A stretch of 64,000 nt of DNA from Parelaphostrongylus tenuis (GCA_019055375.1 JAHQIW010004619.1:124001-188000), one strand, 5' to 3'. Positions 1 to 14,332 are shown, counted from the stretch's first letter. A program made the numbers and translations. Notes: a model not told the origin generated them from the sequence alone.

Positions 1-3000
1 TTTTTGATGTCTTGAAATCAAATTAGGATAAGTCGATCCTCTTCATTATCATCATCACATCATCGTCATCGTCATCGTACTCGTTTGTGTTATCCATCCG
101 GAAGTAATCCATAGCAAGCAAAACTTAAGGCTGTATGCATCGTTGTTGCTTTTTCTCTTCGAGTAAGCGTCCGTTCCTATATCAGAGAGAGAAACGAGTA
201 TGAGGCATTCACGAAGCCGACAACAAGGGCTGTGCTGATGTTATCACCGTCAGTTATTGACAGAGAAATTCTTCATTAGACGCTTTTAATGACAGCTGAA
301 TGTCTTCCAATCTTGTGTAAAATCTTGCAAGTAAATATTCCAGCATACTAAATTTTGAAGTGACAGTTGAACCCATGCACAGATCCAAAATTCTCGCGGA
401 TGACATGTTTACTACAACGAACCGAATGAAAGAGGCTCTGATCTGCGCCATGTGTGATGTTTGGTATGTAAATAGTCTAGAACGAGTAAGTTTTTCCGAA
501 ATATTGAAATCTAAATAGCTGTTCGATATTCTTACTCAGAACTTTCTTACAATTAATTAACTTTGATTGCCTTAACTCGGTTACCTCCAAGGCTGCAGGG
601 AGAATCGTCTCGTTCAGCATTCTCCGATATTCATGATGAAGACAAAATGCTTAATCAGCATCCGAAGCAACACATGAAATATTAGAAGACATTTGTGAAG
701 AATGAATGACACAAACGAATCGAATACGAGGGGAGCTGGGACCCGCATGGTAAATTGTGAAGACGAGTCGTGTAAAAAAAAGCTGTTTGCTTACTGAGAA
801 TTTCTAACAAGAGTTTATTGATTTGTCCAAAATTATCCTATGATCAGTTTATATATCAATTTGTGCGAAACTGATTGTTCAACTTTGTGCATGTCTCCAG
901 CGCTCTTCATTGCGGTGTTCTCATTTTTGTAATTTTAATCCATCAAATTCATTCTAGTGTAATTCTTGTCTGAACTTCCAGACATTCGAAATCATACCGG
1001 CTTTTTGATAACTGCTGATATTTTATCAGTGACACGAGCATTAGAGTTCACAGACTTTCGTAGGAGACCTTGTTTCTATCGCCGTTCAAGTATGGGGACT
1101 ATTATTCTGAACGTCTCTTTTTTAGTTGTGAATCCGATTGGGTTTTTTTTTAATACTTGATACGTTATCACAATTTACTGTGCGGACCCCAGCTTTCTGC
1201 ATTCAATCCGTCTCTTCGCATTCATTCTCCACACAGATCTTCAAATCACGTATTTATTCGGTTTCAGCTTGGGAATTTCGTCTTCTTTATGATTGTCGTG
1301 GCATGTCAAGCTGAATGTTCTTGCAATCATAAGGAGGATAGCCAAGTTAGGGCGCCTTTATGTGGAGTGCAAGAGAGCATAGGGGAATGGAGTCGAATCA
1401 ACACCTTGTTTGCTGATATGCTACCTGATAAGCGACATCATTATCTCAGAACATTGACGAGAAAACCTGGATTCGGTCGGCAACCATAAACATCAGCAAG
1501 GTAAACCATGGCGCTAGCCGTTCTATTCCGACTGGACGTAATCTCATTTGCTCAATCGCATAGTTTCTCGAATTACAGGTCATTAATAAAGAGCGAGAAG
1601 GCTTGTGGAAATTTAAAGAAAATCATAATTTTAACGTAGTATAACAGGTATAGATACCTACTGTCGTAAGCTGTAGATTCTATGACCAAATTATTTCTAG
1701 ACATGTTGGAAATGACATCACTGCATGTGATCAAGAATGTGTTGAAGAAAGTTTATTTGATGTTTTCTGAAAGCTATTCAAACGTTCTAATATCAAAACG
1801 AAGCGAAAGGTGCTTGGAAGCTGTGAATCTAACAATTAGTTCATAAGAAAACATTTTATTTCGTGTTACCAGTTTCACAGTCTCCAAGGAGATTTGGGCT
1901 ATTTGGCTTTTTTCTGCATCCAGAAACTTAATAGGTGTTAGGAAAAAACAGATTATTACAGGACTCAAATAGGTTGAGATTATAGATTTTATTTCCAAAT
2001 TTTCTCTCAAAATAAATGTATAGACACGTTCAATTCATGGATATCGATTATTGAAAAACCAACGGCATGGGAAAAATCGTATACTGAATATTATAAACAA
2101 CATACAGAAGAGCCTATATGAGATTAGAGGGCAACCACACATTACGTTACAAGAGTATCTCGCTTGTGTGAGTACGGTAATGATTTTTGTTGTAGGACCG
2201 GAACGATAAGGGAGTGATGTTACAGTGGTGAGTGGATGGATAGGCACACTATGAAGGGATGCGATATCGCTAGTTTCCGTTTCGCTAATGGTTACCGATC
2301 ATTTAACATTGGGCTCTCCAATTTCATATTCTATTTGTTGAATCTGTCAGGCGACACGGCTTCTCATCGAATTCATCGAAAATTCTGACGATAGCGAGAT
2401 GGTTTGCTCGAGTCAACAAACATTTTCATAATGTTTTTGTTATCTCAGAGCATTTCTTAGCGGGTGTTATCAGTTCAGTTGTATATGTGGCTGATGATGA
2501 GCAGTCGAGTCCCTCATTTCTCTCTTTGTGGATTTCACAAGGAGACAAAAAAAAGACATCAGCCATTTCCTTTCGTAAGTCATTTCAGCCATTTTGCTTC
2601 AGTCGCAATCGATTTATGGTTCCGTCTCTCCTATGCCTTTTGGCCTTATAAATTTCTCCACAGATGGAAGTTATCGTTAAGAATTCAACTATCTGACATT
2701 TTCAGTGTCTTACGACTCAATTTAAATTACAAATATTATTACATCTATGTCGGTGAGTTGGCGAAGAAAATGCTGGACTGAGCACTTACCTAAAAAAAAT
2801 GAATCTGTCTTTTTGAAGATCTTTAGGAAGATTTCTCAAGATATTTCTTGGCGATTATTTATGTCACTCTGAAAATTACTGCCCAGTGACAGAGGGACAC
2901 ATTAATGGATAGTTGAATGAGCTGTAGGTTTTCAGTGAAGTTCTCTATTTACATTCTCCAAGCTTCTGAGGAATTTTGTGGTATCTTCTTCGATAGTTTA

Positions 3001-3521
3001 GAGACTCAATTTCCTCCTATCACTTTTTTTGATGCAGAGCAGATGTAATTGTCCTAGAATCATGAAAAGAGTTTCTTCTATGTAGAAAACTAGAATTAGA
3101 AAGTATCACTGCATTATTCTCCCTCTAGCCTTTGTTGTTTTCGAATTCGTTTGTTTGTCTCAGCGATTATAAGACCCTCAGTTCAATTTCAGCGGATCTA
3201 GACTTTTGTTCGGATTCGATTTCTCTCTATTGATCGTCATTGTTTTAGTACAATAAACACCCCGCTGGTGTTGATGTTCCTACTAATTCTCTTGTGAACA
3301 GTAGAAAGATGATTGAACAAAAATGGTTGACAGAAATCATGCCGATCTCTTCTCAAAAAGTATGCGATGGTGTTTCGTCGACATAGTAGTCGATCGGATA
3401 GACGCCACGAACAGCTTCACGGCTTTTCGCTCTTTTTCAAGCATCGTGGTACGTTCCAATTTTTTCCAAATAATATACACAGATGTGTTTTCCGTCTTGT
3501 TAATAACCTCAAGATCGTGTG
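1..3521. other. Intergenic: no gene recognised
   Basis: Apart from the SINE fragment at 578-775 I see nothing identifiable. The longest frames (1157-1489 and 2464-2781) show no family motif and no supporting exon structure. Confidence 0.5.
578..775 (+). repeat. SINE family 2 fragment
   Basis: It shares GGAGAATCGTCTCGTTCAGC and AAGCAACACATGAAATATTA with the copies at 17.8, 38.5, 45.1 and 51.9 kb, in the same order, ending near GTGAAGACGAGTCGTG. The tRNA-like head is missing. Confidence 0.5.
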
Positions 3522-4213
3522 ATATCGTGTGGTGCAGAGGTTAGAGAGGCATTACAACACACACTCACCTAGTTACTGGTTTCATCGCGCGCCTTGAAAT
3601 AACCGTCATACCGATTATGGGGAATTGGTAGCAGGCTTCTCTGGAAGAATAGAAACACTAGCGTGACATATCGATGGGCTACTGTAAATTATTCTGTAGG
3701 ACGAGTATTCTTAAACTTTACGATACCTAATGGAGCCAAAAGCGTACTAGATTCTCAAGGGATTCATCAACACCTATCTCCATTATCTCCTCATTCTTTA
3801 TTTTCCAAAAGCTATGTAGTCCTGCTAGAAGCTGAGCTGAAAGCTAGAACTTTTTATGTATATGTAAACCTGCTCTTTTTTGCAAAGCATTGAAATCCAT
3901 CTCCAAATGCGTTCAGTATCTTGTAGCTTTTGGAAAATAAGGGATGAGGGGATAAAGGGGTAGGTGTTGATGAATCCCTTAAGAATCTAGCGCGCTTTTG
4001 ACTTCACCACGCATCGTAGAATTTTAGAATATTCATCCTATACACTAGCTTATAGTAGCCCACTGATATGTCACGACAGTGTTTTTTAACCTACTAAACA
4101 CGTCTGTTATCAGTTTGACAAGCTGCGTACGACAGTTATTTCGAGGTGCGGGACGAAACCAACGACTATGTGAATGTGTTGTAATGGTTCTTTAACCTCT
4201 ACACCACACGATA
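3522..4213. repeat. 0.69-kb near-perfect palindrome with tRNA-like ends
   Basis: The left arm (from CGTGTGGTGCAGAGGTTAGA) and the reverse complement of the right arm match along about 345 bp, including AGGGATTCATCAACACCTA and ATTTTCCAAAAGCTA. Each arm starts with a pol III box A-like TGGTGCAGAGG or TGGTGTAGAGG, with GGTTTCRTC about 50 bp on, resembling box B. It reads as two tRNA-derived SINE copies joined tail to tail. No protein gene is supported in it. Confidence 0.6.
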
Positions 4214-4214
4214 C

Positions 4215-4345
4215 ATATATAAAAAGTAGGTTTGCGCATAATACACATATGTATGTATATATGCTTCACATATATATGTGCGTATGTGTACACATGTATA
4301 CGCGCATATACGTGCATGTATACACGTATATATATATATATTATA
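4215..4345. repeat. TA/CATA-rich low-complexity tract
   Basis: Alternating purine-pyrimidine sequence adjoining the 3.5-4.2 kb palindrome. Open frames through it are compositional. Confidence 0.7.
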
Positions 4346-5515
4346 TAATGAATTGGGAATAAATATTCATATGAATTGTGGTTTGTAACGGAATGTTTTT
4401 CGGTCTTGCCTATCTAGTCTTAAAAGTCTACGTTCACCGTAGTGAACAGGGTTACTGAGCGAGAACAATTTTTTTCAAGGCAAGTGAGCTGTCGTGAAAT
4501 TCTTAGTGATGTGATGAGAGTTTTATTGAAATGCGACGCTGTTGACATCCGATTTCTGTTTACAAATCCTCAAAGGCAGCATCAGTAGACGTATATGATT
4601 GTGATTCCCGTCTATGCAATGATCGCTGAGGTCAACTGAAGGATAAGTCACAGCCCTTAATCTGTTGCAAGCGGGTGTGCCTATTATTCATCCGACTGCA
4701 CAACGATCCACTGGCACTCTGTTCGATTTTAGAGTAGGGACTGAGAACTCGATTTATCACTATAAACGAGATGAAGACTGATTATCCATCGCAACGCTCC
4801 AAACCCTAACGAAAATATTACGCATTCGAAATATTGACACTTAATGCACTATTTTCTGGATTTATCGAAGGCACGTGTGATATGTTTCTTTCGTCATAGT
4901 GTAGAGTGCAGTCGCGTCAGGGAGTTCGGCCCTCATGAAATCTATGTCGGAGAGTGGCTGCTTCAAAATATCTTTAGCAGTATTTAGAAATCAGTAATTC
5001 CAAAATGGTATATTTCAAGTCGTTCATTTATACGTGTATTGTTTTTGAAACACATAAGACTTTCTCTACTTCCATCATTTGAGACTATCACAGCCATGAT
5101 ATATTACAAAATGATTTTCTTTCAACATCGGCTTAATGCATCGTAATCTTCTTATAGAGAAACGCAGCGAAACGTTAGCCGAATAAACGCATTTTTCACA
5201 ATCTCGTGGTGCAGGCTTAATCAACAGAGAAGACAGTCAGCTGCTTTTCGTAGTAGGACTATTGCGCTTTGTGCGAGAAAAACTTGATCTCTAAGAGTTA
5301 TAGTTGTAGGAGTTTAGCTTGTGGAAAATTTCATATTGATTTTAGTCAGATATTTTGTGAATATTTCTGACAAGTGGAGAAGGCTCACAGGACCGACTAT
5401 TTCTTACCCCAAACATCGATTGAATAAGCCTGAATTCTTCTTGTTAAGCAGATTCAAGATTGCCTATTGTAGTGTTTCTTGAGTGCAGAGTGATACAGTA
5501 CATTGAACATAGTAT

Positions 5516-5552
5516 GGCTGACGTTTCGGCGAGTTTCGGCTTCTTCAGAGCC
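5516..5552 (-). ncRNA. Hammerhead-like motif, minimal form
   Basis: Minus strand: GGCT, CTGAAGA, a poor stem II region, GAAACGTC, AGCC. Stem I GGCT/AGCC has four pairs, stem III is only ACGT, and the cleavage triplet would be GTC. It agrees with the window's other copies in order and spacing, but its stems are short. Confidence 0.35.
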
Positions 5553-8500
5553 CTCTAGTTGTTTTTTTCTATTGAGCTCTTACCTTTACTCATTTAGGAT
5601 TGAATCTGTTTCCTTTCCACTTTCTAAGGATTGAATGCGATTGGTGATCTATTGAATTTCATGTTGCCGGTGTTGTTTTTTAGTTTTTGAAAAGATGTTA
5701 TCCGACAATAATTTTTCATAATTAGCTTCTATTTTGTTTTGTGTTAGTTTTTCGTCGTTCGACAGAGGAATCGGACAAACATAACCAACAATTCGTCTTC
5801 ACGAAGACACATTTAGAACCAGAATTTTCCAATTGACCGGGCAGCTGCAGCATCATCACATCGTTTCGTTGTTCATCGGTGATCATCTCGTTGTTAGTAA
5901 ACACACTTCTGTGCTACTAACAAGTCTTATTGGAATCTACGATCGCATAGGATTCTTCCGTTTGGCAACTGTGGTTTTATCATTTCAGCCTCGTTTCGTT
6001 ATTCTCGTTTCGTTTTTTTTTTTTTTGGATTTTGAAAAAAGGACATGCAGAACGTTTTTCAAATGAAGGGACGAGTGTATTGGTGATTATTGGTGTCTTT
6101 CTGACGGTGTTTACATCCGTGAGCGGAAAGCTGAAAATGAAGCATAGAGCATTTGATGAACTCGTAATGATGTGACTACCTTTCAAACTTCTTTTCCCAT
6201 ATTGCATTGGATTCGAAGGCAACCTATCGGGACGAGATCATCCTTACCCCTATGAGAAAAGCCCATAACTTTATCGTCTCTGGTTGAGCTCTAGTCAGCT
6301 GTCAAAATACCTCGCTTTGTTCGACATAATTAATTGTTGTTATTCAGGGGACGATATAATTGTCTCACTATCCATGTATATATGGAGCTCATTTACCTGA
6401 AACCCATATGTGTTGTGTGAGCGTGCCATCTTAATACATGTATCGATGTTACGTCTCGACTCCCGGCTACTCTGTCGTCTCCAGCCAAACGACATGTCTT
6501 TTTTGTTTGTGACCGGAGTTCGTTCTGTGCCTATGCTATCTCTGTTTACTGCTTACTTTTCTCTTCTACTTAATTCGAAATTCAATATTTTACTCAAGTA
6601 ATAAGATCATTCGAAGCGATTAGATATCGGGCAAATCTTGCCATGGGTTCGGCCAACACCCTTATCACTCTTAGGCTTGCTAAGTCCGCCATCAGCTAAA
6701 CACCACTATCACAACCAACTCACCACCTCCACCACCGCCAATTCGCCTTCTCAATACCCACCTATCCCACCATTTTACGTAGTCGTTGAATCGATATCGA
6801 ATTTGTGTCTGGAGTTGATCCACAAATTAGGTGATCTGAGTGCCGCAACGAATTTATGAGTGTGGGACAGCAATTTGGTCACTCCCATCTCTGTGAAGGA
6901 CAAGGAGAATTTTATCGCTTTCACCTTACTTTGGGATAATCAGTAATAATAAGCAAGTTTTCGCTGTTAAGGCCACAAATCTTGTTTGTTAAGGGTTGAG
7001 GAACGAATGGCTCAAAAATGGCATTTTGTATCACTTCTTTTTCTATCATATCGTCCTGTTATAATTTACTTGAATATATTTCGAACAAAAAGCCTTCAAA
7101 ACAGATCCAAATTATCTACATATTCGAATTTTTACTTTTTTGAAACCTTCTTGTTAGCTGTCACCGATAGCGGGTTTTTAGAATTGATTTCAGCTTCCAG
7201 ATAATTTTTAGGAAATTTTTGCCTGTCAAGATGAAAGCTGATTACAAATTTTTTTCAGAGCAATATTTCATACTGCGTGATTTCCTTGGGTAATCTACAG
7301 TACTGTTTGAAATATTGTCTCTATGAAATTCTTAATGACGCACTTCCCCAAAGAAAATGTTTTATGTCGCTTAAAAATGATTATCTCACTGTGAGTGTTC
7401 ACATACACTCAGTGTACAAAATGGCATTCGAATACACGCTCTATTCGAAGATAGGAGCTTCAATAATAATAATTAATGAAGACTTTTCTGTTCTTTGGTG
7501 ATCAAACGGATGAAAGATTGTCCATTGGCTGTTTATAGCGTGGACTGAGATGTAGTGCCATAAAAACGCGGAAGTGTTTTATATAATTACAAAATGTTTT
7601 CATTGGAAAAAGTTTGACCAAATGAATGAAAACTCTAAAAAAAAAACTACAGAAAACGTACGTCATTGAAAAATATGTTCAAAGCATGCCTCTTTTGAAT
7701 TTTTTTTTTTTGAAATATTTTTTTTTCTTCTTCTCACAAGGTGCTTTTCTAAAGGCCGTCTTCCAACAATATTTCTTTCTGGCTGCGGTCACAAATCTAA
7801 TTCAAAGACGTTGTATTCAGAACTGTTATTTTGCAATCGGTTGCGTCGAAATAAACTGATTATGCTTGAATATTTATCTAGGTACGCTTTAGGACATGCC
7901 AGTATCTTCCTACATGCGAGTTTTTCAAAATAATCAATTTATATTTGGAAAAAGTGCTTATCTAGAAGTGAAATCAAAAGTCGAACCTAAGGCGGAGGGG
8001 ACCTATTGAACCTCTAGGACTCTTTCAGCATGCCGGAATCTATTGTGCTGCACAACTGGTCGAACATCTACCTGGTTCCCTTTGCGTGACTTCCATTCAG
8101 TTTGCTGCCTAATAACCGATAGGCATTATACCGAGATGGCCGGAGTCTTTCGTCGAGAACTTGGGGAATTGTTATTTTCTCTCCTCATCGATATGTTTAA
8201 TGTTGGTCGAGCGTAGTTCTACCTGGAACGCTGAGGAATATTTGCGAGAGTGCTACCATCTCTTCACCGCAGGCACTGTTGATGATGATAAAGAGGTTCA
8301 TTGCCTTTCAAGTATTGTATTTATTCCAAGACGGCATCGATTCCAACGATGAGCTGATGAATCATTTGAGGGCCAATTGAAATAAAATGAATCCTATCGA
8401 CTATTCAACGTTCAATTATGGACGTTTGGAAAGAAAACGGGACAAATGCATCACAAATACATTGACGGTATTGTCGAAAACTTGCACTTTAACTTGTAAC

Positions 8501-9599
8501 GACGTTTTGTCGTGGAATGCGTTAAAGTAGACTTGAAAGATCTCAGCTTAGAGAGCAAAGCGCTGACGGCTGGCACTGATTGATGTTCTCCCTCCTCTAG
8601 CTATATGACTGATGTCATCAGCACGCCTTCTTTGTTTTTAGAGTATTGAGTTTTTTCATTTGAAAAGCCTCTTTTTACTAAATCACTCATTGGTTCGTAA
8701 GGTAGATGTCAACATTGCGGGCAACAGTAATTAGTAATGCATCTATTTCTTGAGACATTCAGTGTATCAAGCTAAATGTCTAGGATATTCCGGGAGAAAT
8801 CGTTAATGACAAGAATGCATTGCAGATGCCACATACCGTACCCCAAAAACGCAGATTCGTTTGTGTTTCTTCATTTAGCCTTTTTTTTTCTTTTCGACTG
8901 CCTGCTGACAGAACGGCAGACGTCGAGCTTGAAGATGACAAGGACGAAGTGTCGTTTCAAGCCGAATTGGTGCTTAGATTAGCAGGACATAAACGTATCC
9001 ATCGCTTACCGACGAAATCAGGTCCAGACAGTATCCATCAGTTTTGAAGTTCCTCATTGTGTGAAGATAGTGATTGCTTGTTCATTCTATGGAATAACCC
9101 AAAACTGAAAGAAAAAAGAGGAAGTTTTTTTTATATGGGAAGACATGTGTAGAGGGATAAGTTTACATTTGAGAGAAAAAAAGATCTCGACTACCATAAC
9201 GACATGACAACAACATTGTTGTCAACATCGTGTAAGTTGATGTTTGATGTCTACTTATTCGATCTCACTGAACAACATGCGCATGTTTGAGCGCAGTTTT
9301 CAGCTATGGCACTTAATCTTCGGATCGCCACAATTAAAAAACATTCCGGAAAACCTTATTGAGATAAGTAATTGAATGCTTAGGCATCATTAGCGGTTTT
9401 CGTCCTGTCTCCGTCCTTGATGGTGTCTACGATGGTGTTTCGAGCGCGGATAAGTGTCGTATTTTGCCGGTTGCTCGTTCCGCGTCATGCTGTCTCGTCG
9501 GCCTGCGCCAGCACTCACCTCGTTTTTCGCTTAGTCTCTCTGTTCAATTCCTTTCCTCTTCGTATGAAAACATATTCCACCCCAATTCTTGCTCAAAGA

Positions 9600-10110
9600 G
9601 CGGGCTCTGTCTATGTGTATGCATGGATGTGGATGTGTATATATGTCCATGTCCATGCTATGTGTATATGTGTGCCTGTGGTGTATGATGTACGTGCGTG
9701 TGGTGTGTGTCTCTGTTTGTGTGCGACTCTGTGTGTCTGTCTGTAGGTGCTTGTGTATGCTCATGCATGGATATGTGTATATCATGTATGTATGTGCAAA
9801 TCTACGTATGTGTGCATGTGTCTGTGGCCTGTGTATGCGGTTGGTTTCTCTACGTAGGTGTGTGTTCAGTGTGTGTGCGCTGGCATCGTGCATGTATTTG
9901 TATGTAGCTGTATGTGTATGTACGTATGTATACACGTATGTGCGTATGTCACCATGTATGTATGTATGTAGGTGTCATCTACGTGTGTGCTGTTTCAATG
10001 TTTGTGTATGTGTGCCTATGTGTATGTCTGCTGCTGTTTTTGCTCATGCACGTGTTATTGCTGTATGTCAACTATGTCGATGTACAGATGTGTATACTCC
10101 TCTGTGTGTA
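9600..10110. repeat. Degenerate GT/GTAT-rich tract
   Basis: About 500 bp of imperfect TGTG, TGTA and TGCA steps. It yields several long frames on both strands because stop codons are rare in such sequence. None resembles a protein. Confidence 0.75.
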
Positions 10111-10820
10111 TATGCGGGCCGTCTCATTTGAACATTATAAGAATTTTCTCCGATAAGCGAAATGAGAGCAAATCTAGATTAATTGTTGGCGGCAAGGTTT
10201 AAAACGAGTTCAGCGGTCGTGCTGCTGTTTAGATTCATTTCGCAGAAATTCATTTTTATTTATCGAAAAAAAATTTTTTTTTGAAGAGTGGGTTGATTTA
10301 TGAAGAGTTGGGAAGCGATCGACTTAGAAACTTTCTAATGTTCGTCTACTTAAACGGTACTTTGAAGTGTGTAAAGTGAAAGATGTAATAACGGGGAAAG
10401 GGTGTTGAGTTCAACGTGGATCATTAATTTCTCAAATTCGCGGACAGTAAGTATTAGAGATTTGTGATGCCTAGTGTTTTGATTGGTTTGGTTTCCCCTG
10501 TTCTGTGTAGATATTTACTTATCTTCTCTCCGATTTCCACTATCCATCCTCATACCTTGATGAATTATAGTGATAAGCGCACAAAGGCAGGGAAGAGAAA
10601 TTCAGGGCTTGTTTTATATTTTTTGAGGGCGTTTAATTTCACGAATGTAATTTTTTTTAGTTGTCATTCTCATAATTACTTTTCACTTATCATTGCTATT
10701 TGCAGAATCGACCTTCCATTAGTTTCGCCGTTAGTGATTAAGTTATCGTGATCTCGATGGAACCACATATGGTTGTAAATATAGCATTTATTTCGTGATC
10801 CTTGACGTTTCAGCGAAATC

Positions 10821-10852
10821 TTTTTTTTTTTTTTTTTTTGGGGGGGGGGGGG
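10821..10852. repeat. Poly-T then poly-G run
   Basis: About eighteen T followed by thirteen G. A homopolymer pair like this is a frequent site of assembly error. Confidence 0.8.
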
Positions 10853-13800
10853 GCTAGTATAATCATGTCATCGTGAAGCCCGACCAAACCAAGTATCTTT
10901 GTAACTTCATAACAAATTCACCGCTAGAAATTTTCGAACACAAAATGATCACCCCCAACACTGTCTATGTAAGTCGTCCGTTTCTTAAAATCTGTGAGCA
11001 CCTGTCAAAGTTTATACGGAACGAAAAGCATGGCATAATAGCATATGAAGAAATCAATTACTACCGCTTTACGTGTAATGAACTACTTCCTCAATGGGTT
11101 CATTTCGGCTCATTTTCAAGTTAACCAGAAACGTCTACCTGTTTTCCAGATTATTCTTTTTTCAATTTGAGTTTTTCTTGAATGTTTGATTTACATCTAC
11201 AAAGTTCTTTTATGGTTATGAAAACTGATGAAGTGGTCTGCCATATCAGTGTGACTTTTTGCAGGTTCTGGAGATGTCAAAATCCTTTAAAATAGCAGAC
11301 ACTATGAAATTAATATTGCTTTAATAGTTTAGTATGTGCTTATCAAAAATGGAAGGACTTTTCATATGTCCAATAATTTATTCCTCAAAAATTCTGTTTT
11401 TCAAAGAAGTGTGGTGTGTGAAAGCTGCCCGTAATCTAAAGAAATCAAATAAAATGAAAAAGGGAGACGTTTGAGAGAATTCTATATCAGTATTCAAAAA
11501 AATGAATTAGTTCTTCAATGACGACTGCGTATTCTCTATTTTTTATTTTGACTAAATATGTTGAAAACATGAAAATTTCAAGTGACGCGATTGTAAAGCA
11601 TATGAAAAACGATTGAACCAAAATCTATTGAAAAAGAAGAATGCCACGTTGTGACATGTTTGGGTAAAATATGGGCAAACAACGAAAGGGAGATTCAATA
11701 TTTCTTCTACTGATGATAATCTAGAGGTGTGGGGTGTTTTTGTAATGACTTTCCCATTTCATTCATCATTATTTTCATCTCATCTCACTTCATATCGTCA
11801 ATTTTTTCTCCTCTCTTAACGTATTCACCATCTGGAAACCTTAACGACTGTGTAACAGAACAAATGCGAACGAGCCGATAAGAAAAGCCGAACGTTGTTA
11901 AAACGCTCGTTCGCGCAAAACTGGTTGGCGACGTTGCGTAATGTCGGGCTATTAGCGAATGAGTATTCGTATGGTTGGATCTACTGCTTGGAGTTTTTTC
12001 AGGAATCTTTTTTTTTCGAAGTAACAAAATGAGAATCGCGCTTAATGATGTTTAAAAAACACGCGGCGGTTTAATGTAGATGAAATGGCTTTTATCTGTC
12101 TGAAAGTACGCCCCCATATGACTCTATAAGCATGGTAAAGTTGACTTGATATAATTTAGTTCATAAAATGATTTAAGGGCGGGTCTATTCATGCATCAAG
12201 TCGGTGCCGTTATCTTTTCAGCCATGTAGTGCACAAATTTGTTGACCTGGAAGTATGGAGAGCTTAATTATTCTAGGGCTGAATATCGAATTAAAAACAT
12301 GTGTGTATTACTAGGGACCTCTAACCACTGCACTGAATGTTTTTTGTTTTTTTTTTTCAAATTAAAAAAAAAAACAGTAGTTAGAAATTGTGTCTTAAGA
12401 AATTATAACCATTGCCATAACTTTCAGAGTATTTAGAAAGCAGATAATATTTACGAAATTCGTTAGTGTGTGTTTATTTTATGATAGTTTTTATATCGCA
12501 CTTAGACTGTATCCGTTCATACTTAGATTAGAAAATTCGCTCATTGTTCTACGGTCTTGTCATGGATGAGGCTCACTGCTTTGGTGGTGATCAGCAGCAT
12601 TGGGTTCGTAGCAAAGTAGCATTACCCATCTGAGCTGAATAGAAGCTCAACATTTATATTCAAAACCAGCCTTCGAGCTAATGGATTGTAGAAATTATCG
12701 CTGTTCTAGAAGAGACCTAGTCATGTGATGGAAAACAGCCTTTATTCATCATGGCCTACGATTGCCGGTGATGACTACAAGAGAACGTCCTGGCACGGGT
12801 TCTCTGCACTTTAGGGACAAAATTTGTACGAAACCCGGCAACATACTGTTAAAATGTGAAAGTGTACGGGCGTTTGATAAGTTTGAGTGGTGAGTTAAGT
12901 TGGTTAAGTAGTTACTTTAGAGTAAGAGCAGCGAAAAAAGAATGACGATTGGCTTTTTCGATCTGCAGTGCATTTTGTTTTCAACAAAAATATGAGTGTT
13001 AATGAGCTCATCGGTTTGACTTTGCAATCGTTGGTTGCTAAAATTCTGATTTAGACCTGTCAGAAGTTTCCCCTCCCGAAAAAGGCATATGTTGTTTATT
13101 TCATCTAGTAAATGTAATGAGTGAAGACTTGACGAACTATGTTTCCAAGTCTGATCGATCTCATTGCGATGCGCCATGGTGTCATTTGTGTTCCATCAAG
13201 ACAGCACAATATAGATTTTTCTTGTACAGAATGCCTGCTGAGAGTGTTATCGATGAGAATGTTCCATAAGGCAGGCAGACCAGCCTGCTAACTGCCAGAG
13301 GTTTGACGGTATAAAGGAGGCAATCGGTTGAAGGACACCATGGTTGCGGTATTGAAGTCGGGAACCATGGACCACAGTTTCGTGATGATACGCCCTTTGG
13401 TTATCTATGAACTTTCCAGCAATAACGACCATCATAATGACTGTAATAAAATAAAAAATAAAGTAGGAGCGTGCAAAGCAGAGGTTCAGAATGCCCCCAA
13501 TGCACGCGTAGTCGCTGATTCGATTCCAAGCGCGGCCCCAACAGAGTTCCACGGCCTTTCGCGGATAGTATTTCAGAACAGGATTTGTCTAAGAGGGTAA
13601 AACAGTAGTCAGCCATCGCTATTCATTACTACATTATTAAGGTTAAGCATTTGGTCACCTTTGTTGTGGTAGGCATGGATTCGAATGCATGGTGTATACC
13701 TTAGGGATAGATAGCAGCGGAATCCCACTCTTTTAGTTAAATGATCAATATGGTAATAGAGGTGCAAGTGTTGATCTCATGACGTCATTTTTAGGTAATC

Positions 13801-13992
13801 TTTGTGATTCCAAGTAATTTTTCTCGTAATTTCATTGTGGTAATGCCCTCATCACATTCTCTTTATATTCATGACAACGTTATTATGCGCTCTGTTCGTT
13901 TATACTGAAAGCTTCTTGTGTGATACTGCTTTTATATAGAAACATCTCATCGATTGTTTCCAGGTTTAGAATTTCCTCGAGGTTTGTACATT

Positions 13993-14040
13993 AGAGTTGG
14001 ACTTACGTTTCAACGGTGTCGCCCGCTTCATTAGTGGCCC
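13993..14040 (-). ncRNA. Degenerate hammerhead-like motif
   Basis: Box reads CTAATGA (one mismatch), stem II AGCGG/CCGTT folds well with a six-base loop, then GAAACGTA. Stem I pairs only in part. It is probably a decayed copy of the same dispersed element. Confidence 0.25.
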
Positions 14041-14262
14041 ACGCCCCCCACTTAACTCTACTTTATGGCAGGGGATGAGACGACGTTATTCAAGTTAGTT
14101 ACGTGATATTGTGTTTTCACCATTTTTTTCATTTGATGGTTTACGGCTGATTGTGAATATGTAGAAATCCATCTCATCGACGGAAACTCCAAACATTCTC
14201 TCAGACTACTTTCATACTATATTACCAATTTTTATGTCGAAGAAAGAGCGGTCTGAGCGGTG

Positions 14263-14332
14263 GCCTCGGTGGTGCAGTGCTAACACACGTTCCCGGTATG
14301 GGTGAAACGCGGGTTCAACTCCCAACTGAGGC
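14263..14332 (+). repeat. tRNA-like sequence related to the 58.8-kb core
   Basis: Seventy nt with the same acceptor stem GCCTCGG/CTGAGGC, the block TGGTGCAGTG and GAAACGCGGGTTCAA. The T stem is partly mismatched (GCGGG against CCCAA) and the anticodon arm is unclear. I see no inverted-repeat flanks. It is either a pseudo-tRNA or a solo SINE head. Confidence 0.4.

Larger units (their letters stand above)
4346..13990. other. Intergenic: low-complexity tracts and decayed repeats
   Basis: AT-rich sequence with short A and T runs. It contains the hammerhead-like motif at 5516 and the tracts at 9600 and 10821. A further decayed motif (GGCTTAATG ... GAAACGTTAGCC) lies at about 5129-5181. No frame resembles a protein. 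Confidence 0.5.

Noticed and set aside
1157..1489. 110-codon frame with a cysteine-containing middle part
   Set aside because: No recognised domain, no matching exon nearby and ordinary composition; length alone is not enough in AT-rich DNA.
6638..6859. Proline/threonine-rich 73-codon frame
   Set aside because: The run comes from a short CCACC-rich patch. No signal, domain or splice partner was found.
9417..10202. Several long overlapping frames on both strands, up to 180 codons
   Set aside because: They lie in a GT-rich low-complexity tract where stop codons are rare. Their products are cysteine, valine and tyrosine runs without family resemblance.
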